Origin: CAMTWJ01 sp964643605 | GTDB taxonomy: Bacteria > Patescibacteriota > Saccharimonadia > Saccharimonadales > 2-12-FULL-41-12 | NCBI GenBank assembly: GCA_964643605.1 | Contig: CAZXTF010000010.1 | Coordinates: 1-26,177 of the forward strand | Length of the DNA stretch: 26,177 nt | Direction of reading: 5' to 3' | In this document: positions 22,140 to 26,177 of the stretch, in pieces | Position numbering within the stretch: position 1 is the first letter of the stretch | How the letters are laid out: every line of letters starts with the position of its first letter | Position numbers and translations under genes: made by a program | Notes under the pieces: generated by a model | Databases searched by the model: none | Told to the model about the DNA's origin: nothing | Seen by the model: the letters and a program-made list of their open reading frames with translations, nothing else

Positions 22140-22158
22140 CCAGTAATATTTACACTGG
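22140..22158 (-). repeat. Inverted repeat in the RND gene leader, possible operator
   Basis: CCAGT and ACTGG arms separated by 9 nt, lying across the predicted transcription start of the RND gene and next to its ribosome site. The placement suits a repressor operator or leader hairpin. The regulator is unknown. Confidence 0.4.
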
Positions 22159-22163
22159 CATTT

Positions 22164-22172
22164 ACTATAACA
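22164..22172 (-). promoter_or_regulatory. Extended -10 promoter of the RND-YggT operon
   Basis: Minus strand TGTTATAGT (hexamer 22164-22169), 35 nt before the ATG at 22128, giving a leader that includes the inverted repeat and the G-rich ribosome site. Confidence 0.5.
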
Positions 22173-22198
22173 GGTATAGATTTTGACAGCTAGAAAGT

Positions 22199-23164
22199 TC
22201 AGGGCACAAGTTTGCCGAGAGCTTTGTACTCTTCGATAGTGGGGCGATTTTCAGCGTCCGGCTCCATGCAGGCGTACGTGGTGTCGATAACATCTTTTGG
22301 CAGGTAGTCTGGTAGTAATGATGGATCTACGGGACCTTCTAGTGTGGCCTTAAACATATCCATCGGTGTATTAATCTTTCTTTTCCACGGTAAGCGATTC
22401 TCGGGGTCTGGGGCAAATTCTATAAACGTACTAACACCTACGGAGAACATATCGTCTTCGGGTGTAGCTGGGAGTCCTTTTAGTCGGTCGGGGCTTACAA
22501 ATGCTAGTGAACCATGGAGTTTTTTCGGCTCGGTAATCATGTATGAAGTGACAGCATCTGTTACTTCGCTATGGATAAGAGGCTCTACTTCACCCTGTCC
22601 TTGAATTGGCGCCGCAATACCAAGGTCTCCTAAAAATGCATTTTTGCCGTCATAGAATATGTTGGCGGGTTTGAAGTCTCGGTGTACAAGACCTTGCTTG
22701 TGTAGCTCTCCCAGGGCATCGACAGCATCGATAAGACCTCGCAGCGTGAGTGCCGCTTCGTCTTCGTTGCGAGGAGCTTGATCAAGTAGCGTTCCCTCGG
22801 CAGTATATTCGGTAGCTATATATGGTAGCTCTATGCCGCTAGTGTGCTTATGAACTCCGACTGCCACCACCGGTATAAGATGAGGGTGCTGTAGTTTCTG
22901 TACAAGAATCTGCTCTCTTTTATACCTAATATGATCTTCTTCGTTTTGGCTTGTGTGAAGTTTAACTACCACATCACTTTGGTCTTGGGTATCTTGCGTA
23001 AAGTACAGGTGATTGGTAGCTGTTTTTGCAAGCTCTATAAGTGTACTATTTTCTGGATTGGGCAGGACGGCAAAGCGATCATCGATGAGGTTACCGATGC
23101 CGAGTTCGGGCGAGATATTTTCTGAGGGTAGATATTTTTCTTGTATTGGTATTGTTTTGCTCAT
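22199..23164 (-). CDS. Soluble Ser/Thr protein kinase (Hanks type)
   Basis: 321 residues from ATG 23164. Seen: an N-terminal extension of about 40 residues, the ATP Lys68 in DVVVKLH, the helix-C Glu84 in YKREQI, the hinge ATEYTAEGTL, the catalytic loop VHRDFKPANIF with Asp163 and Asn168, the metal-binding Asp180 in GDLGIA (DLG instead of DFG), and VSPDRLKG in place of APE. The catalytic residues are present, so the kinase should be active. It lacks the membrane helix and PASTA repeats common in bacterial kinases of this class, so it is cytosolic. A TTG at 23182 would add six residues. It precedes the RND gene on the same strand, but the latter has its own promoter. The stop is TGA. Confidence 0.92.
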   Translation of the reverse strand: MSKTIPIQEKYLPSENISPELGIGNLIDDRFAVLPNPENSTLIELAKTATNHLYFTQDTQDQSDVVVKLHTSQNEEDHIRYKREQILVQKLQHPHLIPVVAVGVHKHTSGIELPYIATEYTAEGTLLDQAPRNEDEAALTLRGLIDAVDALGELHKQGLVHRDFKPANIFYDGKNAFLGDLGIAAPIQGQGEVEPLIHSEVTDAVTSYMITEPKKLHGSLAFVSPDRLKGLPATPEDDMFSVGVSTFIEFAPDPENRLPWKRKINTPMDMFKATLEGPVDPSLLPDYLPKDVIDTTYACMEPDAENRPTIEEYKALGKLVP

Positions 23165-23211
23165 ATATTTTTGTTTAAGCAATACCTCTATGATACCCCT
23201 GGTAATACTAA

Positions 23212-23249
23212 ACTACAACAAAAGAGCGTTTTCGATAGTGAAAACGCTC
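23212..23249 (-). terminator. Rho-independent terminator after the 32-aa gene
   Basis: On the minus strand a perfect 10-bp stem GAGCGTTTTC/GAAAACGCTC (23224-23249) with a 6-nt loop, followed by TTTTGTTGT. It lies between the 32-aa gene and the kinase and should end the small-gene transcript. Confidence 0.75.
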
Positions 23250-23289
23250 GTGTTTATATCGTATAAGTTATTTTTATATATTTTACGGT

Positions 23290-23388
23290 CTAGTTATCGC
23301 CCATATTCCGGATAACCGTATCTACGTCTGCGGGCTGCATATGAATTTTATGTCGTTTGTATGGCCGCTGATTGTATGCATAGTACAT
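23290..23388 (-). CDS. Very small basic/aromatic protein (32 aa)
   Basis: ATG 23388 to TAG, 32 residues: an aromatic and basic start (MYYAYNQRPYKRHKIHMQP) and an amphipathic end (DVDTVIRNMGD). A strong ribosome site (GAGGGGAG, 8 nt upstream) and the terminator after it support a real gene. There is no recognised domain. It follows the 58-aa gene by 51 nt. Confidence 0.55.
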   Translation of the reverse strand: MYYAYNQRPYKRHKIHMQPADVDTVIRNMGDN

Positions 23389-23439
23389 CTCTTTTACTCC
23401 CCTCTTACATTTACGTTCGCACCTCTCTAGAAGGTAATG

Positions 23440-23616
23440 CTATAGAACAGGATGGTTAGCTTGCGTAAACCATCCGTGCATATCAAATTCCTTTAATTCT
23501 CCAGGGTCATCTATACTTACACCTTCTGCTTCGAGTTCAGCAAGACGCCTGGCCTTCCTTCTCATAAAACTATCGATTCGGTCGTTTAGTTCGTTTGTTG
23601 TCATGTGCTTGTACAT
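23440..23616 (-). CDS. Small protein of unknown function (58 aa)
   Basis: ATG 23616 to TAG, 58 residues. Seen: a helical, basic middle (NDRIDSFMRRKARRLAELEA) likely to form one long helix, then an acidic stretch (GVSIDDPGELKEFD) and an end with Trp. A very strong GAGGAGG ribosome site lies about 5 nt before the start. TACTAT (23644-23649, minus strand) could be its -10 box. It is divergent from the Crp/Fnr gene and could share that regulator's operator. The function is unknown. Confidence 0.6.
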   Translation of the reverse strand: MYKHMTTNELNDRIDSFMRRKARRLAELEAEGVSIDDPGELKEFDMHGWFTQANHPVL

Positions 23617-23680
23617 GGCCCCTCCTCATACGTTAGCCCCCTCATAGTAACTGGGTTGACTGAGGATTGTCTGCGAAGTT

Positions 23681-23710
23681 TATTACAAGAGTTATGTAAT
23701 AAAAATTACA
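23681..23710 (+). promoter_or_regulatory. Crp/Fnr-type operator upstream of the Crp/Fnr gene
   Basis: TGTAAT-AAAA-ATTACA (23695-23710) is a perfect palindrome in the size class of Crp/Fnr sites. A further half-site TATTACA (23681-23687) pairs with TGTAATA over 7 bp across a 7-nt spacer, so three half-sites lie side by side. The main site is centred about 41 nt before the predicted transcription start, the position used by class II activators. Self-regulation is inferred. Confidence 0.6.
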
Positions 23711-23730
23711 CATACTACCCTTAAATCGGA

Positions 23731-23736
23731 TACAAT
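23731..23736 (+). promoter_or_regulatory. -10 box of the Crp/Fnr gene
   Basis: TACAAT, 29 nt before the ATG. The short leader carries AAGGAAGG as ribosome site. No good -35 box is seen; the operator covers that position. Confidence 0.5.
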
Positions 23737-23765
23737 ATACAGGTAGCTTAAGGAAGGCGGATAGA

Positions 23766-24437
23766 ATGCTGAGAGCATTACACCCCCTATTAGAAAAGGG
23801 CCAAATTCGTACTTATAATCCAGGCTCGACTATTCTGTACCAAGGAGAAGTGCCACGGTCGGTGTTTGTTTTGAAGAGTGGCATTGCTAAGTCCTTTAAT
23901 ATATCGCACCAAGGTGAAGAGCAAATCGTTAGCTTTCATATACCAGGTGATATCTTGGCGCCTTCGTGGGTATTTAAAAAAACGAGTAGCGCAATCTTTT
24001 TTTATGAAGCAGTGAGTGAATGCGAAGTGGTGCTTGTTCAGCGTTCAGAAATGAGAGATTTTCTCGATATTAGCCCCCAAGCGACAAGTAAATTACTTGA
24101 TCGGTATATAACAGATCACACAGCTTCCTTAATTCGTGTAAGTGCCCTGGAGCAAGCTAAAGCTGTCGATAAGGTGCTGTACACGCTGTACTACCTTTGT
24201 CGGCTGTATGGTGGCTCTACGAAGGAGTGGACCGATATTGAGCTGAAATTAACGCACCAAGATATTGCCAGTTTAGTGGGGCTAACTCGAGAAACTGTTG
24301 CGGTAGAGATTAATAAACTCCGCAAAAAAGATGTTATTAACTACGCTAACCAGCACTACAAGGTAAACCTAGATAAACTACTCGAGATGATAGGAGAAGA
24401 CAGCTTTAAGGGCGTGGAGTTGCATTATTCTTCTTAA
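23766..24437 (+). CDS. Crp/Fnr-family transcription regulator
   Basis: 223 residues, normal family length. Seen: a cyclic-nucleotide-binding-type beta barrel (about 12-115, with YNPGSTILYQGEVPRSVFVL and a later FHIPGDIL), a dimerisation helix (about 118-148), and a C-terminal winged helix-turn-helix (163-188, THQDIASLVGLTRETVAVEINKL in pieces). There is no FNR-type cysteine cluster at the N-terminus, and the cAMP-pocket Arg-Ser pair is not evident, so the ligand is unknown. In the recognition helix, Arg175-Glu176 match CRP, but Val180 stands where CRP has the base-contacting Arg, consistent with a target differing from TGTGA. The ribosome site is AAGGAAGG. The 3' end overlaps the convergent response regulator by 32 nt. 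Confidence 0.92.
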   Translation: MLRALHPLLEKGQIRTYNPGSTILYQGEVPRSVFVLKSGIAKSFNISHQGEEQIVSFHIPGDILAPSWVFKKTSSAIFFYEAVSECEVVLVQRSEMRDFLDISPQATSKLLDRYITDHTASLIRVSALEQAKAVDKVLYTLYYLCRLYGGSTKEWTDIELKLTHQDIASLVGLTRETVAVEINKLRKKDVINYANQHYKVNLDKLLEMIGEDSFKGVELHYSS

Positions 24438-24795
24438 GTATCTCATCAACGAGCCGAACAAGCTCTTTCGGTGAGGCCCAAGCTTTAAGAATGTATTTAT
24501 GAGCACCTAGGTCGTAGGCTTCATCAATTTCACGCTCCATATCTAAGTTGCTAAAAATGATTACCTTTACATGAGGGTGATTATTTGCTGGATCGTATTT
24601 TTTTAAAAACTCAATACCTCCGAGACGTGGCATGCGGAGGTCTAAAAGGATTAAATCTGGAGGGTGTTTTGCGGCGATTTTGAGGGCCTCTAATCCGTCA
24701 TACGCTGGGTAAACTTCGTGACCTTGGCTTTCTAAGATCATCTGGTATGCTTCATTCAATGTATGCTCGTCCTCTGCAATGAGTATCTTCGCCAC
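24406..24795 (-). CDS. Single-domain (receiver-only) response regulator
   Basis: 129 residues, just a CheY-like receiver. Seen: the acidic pair Glu8-Asp9, the phosphoacceptor Asp52 (LILLDLRMP), Ser82 (IIFSNLD) and Lys104 (YILKAWASP). All the residues needed for phosphorylation are present and no DNA-binding domain follows, so it must act by protein contact or in a relay. The start is GTG 24795 with GGAGGAG 3-5 nt upstream. It follows the histidine kinase after 66 nt on the same strand and is its likely partner. The last ten codons overlap the end of the Crp/Fnr gene. Confidence 0.94.
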   Translation of the reverse strand: MAKILIAEDEHTLNEAYQMILESQGHEVYPAYDGLEALKIAAKHPPDLILLDLRMPRLGGIEFLKKYDPANNHPHVKVIIFSNLDMEREIDEAYDLGAHKYILKAWASPKELVRLVDEILKKNNATPRP

Positions 24796-24850
24796 AGCTC
24801 CTCCAATTATGTTAATCTTTACAGTCTAGGCTTGGTATATATGTATTCGC

Positions 24851-24866
24851 TGTAAGAATTCTTACG
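24851..24866. promoter_or_regulatory. Crp/Fnr-like palindrome between histidine kinase and response regulator
   Basis: TGTAA-GAATTC-TTACG contains a perfect 14-bp palindrome GTAAGAATTCTTAC. It differs from the TGTAA-N6-TTACA site upstream of the Crp/Fnr gene only at one outer base and in the spacer. It includes the histidine kinase stop codon and lies about 60 nt before the response regulator start. Binding by the local Crp/Fnr protein is inferred. Confidence 0.4.
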
Positions 24867-26177
24867 GTTGTTTTTTAGGGATAGTAATAGTTACTACTGA
24901 CCCTTTCTCTCGATGTGCTTCCAGGGTGATTTCGCCTGCATGCGATTCTACGACATTCTTGGCCAGATATAAACCGAGTCCACTTCCCGATACCTTCTTT
25001 GTTAGTTTATTGGGAATTCGTACGAACTTCTTAAATAGAAGCGGTAGGTCATCTTTTGTAATCCCCACTCCTGTATCTCGGACTACAATAGTTAGACTAT
25101 CGTCCATATCCGTTAGAGTTACCCAGATTTCGCCTTTATTTGGCGTATATTTTGAAGCATTATTGATAATATTTTCTAGTACCATACGAAAGTTATGTCG
25201 GTCGATATCGGCATGTACATTTCGGGCAATGCGCCGGGTGATCTTTTGTTTTTTTCCATCGATAGTCTTTTTTTGTTCGGCAATAACGTCACTAAGCATA
25301 GCAGAGATATCAGTGTCTATAGGCTCTAGGTGTAAGCGATCGATATCTATACGGGCAACAGATAGCATCTGGCTTACTGTTTTGAGTTGTCTTTCGTTGC
25401 TCTCGTAGGCTTTATCAAGTAGCTCTTCTTGCTGTTTTGTAATTGGTCCGGCAAAACCGTCTCGGAGCATGCCGACATATTGTTTAACTCCAGTTGCTGG
25501 CGTGCGAAGCTGGTGCGAAGCTAGTGCGAGTAGCTCATCTTTAGCTCCTTGCAGTTTTGCTTCTTCGTCATAGGCCAGTACTTTTGTACGAGAAACGAGA
25601 AACCCATACAAGGACATAGAAATGATAAGACTAAAGGCAAGGCCAATGACAAAAATAGCACCAGGTCTTTGCCGGAGCTCGGGGGTACCAATATCTGGCT
25701 TAGCTACATAATCGATAGTCCATTTTTGGTTGTATAGATCAAGCGTTTGACTAGCAGTATATTTATTTGAGAGTTTGTCGATCTCAGCAAAATTAGAGGA
25801 TTCGTACATCTTCCCCTTCTCGCCTTGATTGTTGGCATACACTCGGTAAGCGAACGAAGTATCATTTTTATCTCGTAAGCTCTCGAAGAAAGGATCTATA
25901 CGAAATGGAGCAAAAATAAATCCAGCAATATTATCTTTGCGGGCGTGTTCAGTTTGGGGGTTAGAGTCTTTGCTGTAGATGGGGTAGTACATGAAAAAGC
26001 TAGGCATGCTCTGATCGGAATCATTTACTGGATAGACGAGTGGGGTGAGACTTACCTCTCCAGTTTGTTCGGCATAGTTCATGGCATTTGCTCTGGTGGG
26101 CTCAGTATGCTGGTCATATCCAAATGCGCTCAAGGGACTTGAGGGTTCGTAGTATACGATACTGGTATAACGATCTC
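24862..26177 (-). CDS. CHASE-domain sensor histidine kinase, N-terminus missing
   Basis: The frame stays open to the window end, so the true start lies beyond 26177; 438 residues are visible. Seen: an extracytoplasmic CHASE domain (IVYYEPSSPLSAFGYD, then NYAEQTGEVSLTPLV, then GFIFAPFRIDPFF), a membrane helix (PGAIFVIGLAFSLIISMSLYG), and a HisKA dimerisation domain with the phosphoacceptor His in ASHQLRTP (codon 25513-25515). The HATPase domain has an N box (NIINNASKYTP), a G1 box DTGVGI and a G2 box SGSGLGLYLAK. CHASE domains sense small molecules such as cytokinin-like compounds, but the ligand is unknown here. An upstream membrane helix is expected outside the window. The response regulator follows on the same strand. 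Confidence 0.95.
   Translation of the reverse strand, partial: DRYTSIVYYEPSSPLSAFGYDQHTEPTRANAMNYAEQTGEVSLTPLVYPVNDSDQSMPSFFMYYPIYSKDSNPQTEHARKDNIAGFIFAPFRIDPFFESLRDKNDTSFAYRVYANNQGEKGKMYESSNFAEIDKLSNKYTASQTLDLYNQKWTIDYVAKPDIGTPELRQRPGAIFVIGLAFSLIISMSLYGFLVSRTKVLAYDEEAKLQGAKDELLALASHQLRTPATGVKQYVGMLRDGFAGPITKQQEELLDKAYESNERQLKTVSQMLSVARIDIDRLHLEPIDTDISAMLSDVIAEQKKTIDGKKQKITRRIARNVHADIDRHNFRMVLENIINNASKYTPNKGEIWVTLTDMDDSLTIVVRDTGVGITKDDLPLLFKKFVRIPNKLTKKVSGSGLGLYLAKNVVESHAGEITLEAHREKGSVVTITIPKKQP

Noticed and set aside
22140..22158. Inverted repeat before the RND gene as another Crp/Fnr site
   Set aside because: It contains TGTAA and TTAC, but with a 3-nt spacer instead of 6, so the geometry differs from the other two sites.
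593..24795. UGA recoded to glycine as in some CPR lineages
   Set aside because: TGA ends xth, NUDIX, DUF5652-like and kinase genes at positions expected for full-length proteins, and no in-frame TGA was needed within any gene.
1..26177. CRISPR arrays, insertion sequences or prophage genes
   Set aside because: No regularly spaced repeats, transposase motifs or phage structural genes were seen.

Overview
The window looks like a scaffold from a Candidate Phyla Radiation (Patescibacteria) bacterium, most likely a Candidatus Saccharibacteria (TM7) relative. This rests on the mix of protein families (a CPR-style PEGA membrane protein, a DUF5652-like small membrane protein, a DUF3048 protein, a sortase with a long N-terminal extension, an MacB-like ABC pair, RarA next to small membrane proteins), short intergenic gaps and frequent gene overlaps. 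TGA ends at least four genes (xth, the NUDIX gene, the DUF5652-like gene, the kinase), so the standard bacterial code applies and the UGA-recoding CPR lineages are unlikely. A run of 10 N at 3223-3232 marks an assembly gap.

Layout. 1-3034 (minus): 3'-truncated DUF3048 gene, gltX, and an unknown membrane-anchored protein. 3137-4607 (plus): PEGA-domain protein interrupted by the gap. 4647-6616 (minus): three-gene putative copper/heme cassette (ferric-reductase-like membrane protein, a secreted protein with a predicted N-terminal His, YcnI-like DUF1775 protein). 6702-8011: tRNA-Leu(CAA) divergent from a sortase gene. 8008-10886 (minus): xth, HAD phosphatase, a possible 30-aa peptide, a terminator, 55-aa and 75-aa small genes, and a YjeF-type sugar-kinase-like protein. 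10910-12958: a hexapeptide-repeat protein divergent from pyrH, then a zinc-ribbon protein. 12942-13725 (minus): NUDIX gene, tRNA-Ser(GGA), and a tRNA-Ser-like structured element with its own promoter. 13820-16393 (plus): MacB-like ATPase, permease, rlmH. 16394-17572 (minus): cupin, unknown protein, DUF5652-like protein. 17640-18821 (plus): rarA. 18818-23164 (minus): protein kinase, RND transporter, YggT-family protein. 23290-23616 (minus): two tiny genes. 23766-24437 (plus): Crp/Fnr regulator. 24406-26177 (minus): receiver-only response regulator and a CHASE-domain histidine kinase cut by the window end.

Expression logic. Many genes at the head of a transcription unit have a -10 hexamer, often extended (TGnTAnnnT), ending only 6-9 nt before the start codon and no Shine-Dalgarno sequence, so they are probably leaderless. 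Operon-internal and small genes instead carry strong GGAGG-type sites. Convergent genes repeatedly share or overlap stop codons. The right end is a signalling cluster: a Crp/Fnr gene with a TGTAAT-N4-ATTACA operator upstream, and a second, similar palindrome between the histidine kinase and response regulator genes.

The strongest candidates for something undescribed are the promoter-bearing tRNA-Ser-like element at 13563-13725, the putative metal cassette at 4647-6616, the alternative hairpins over the 75-aa gene's ribosome site, and the Crp operator pair.
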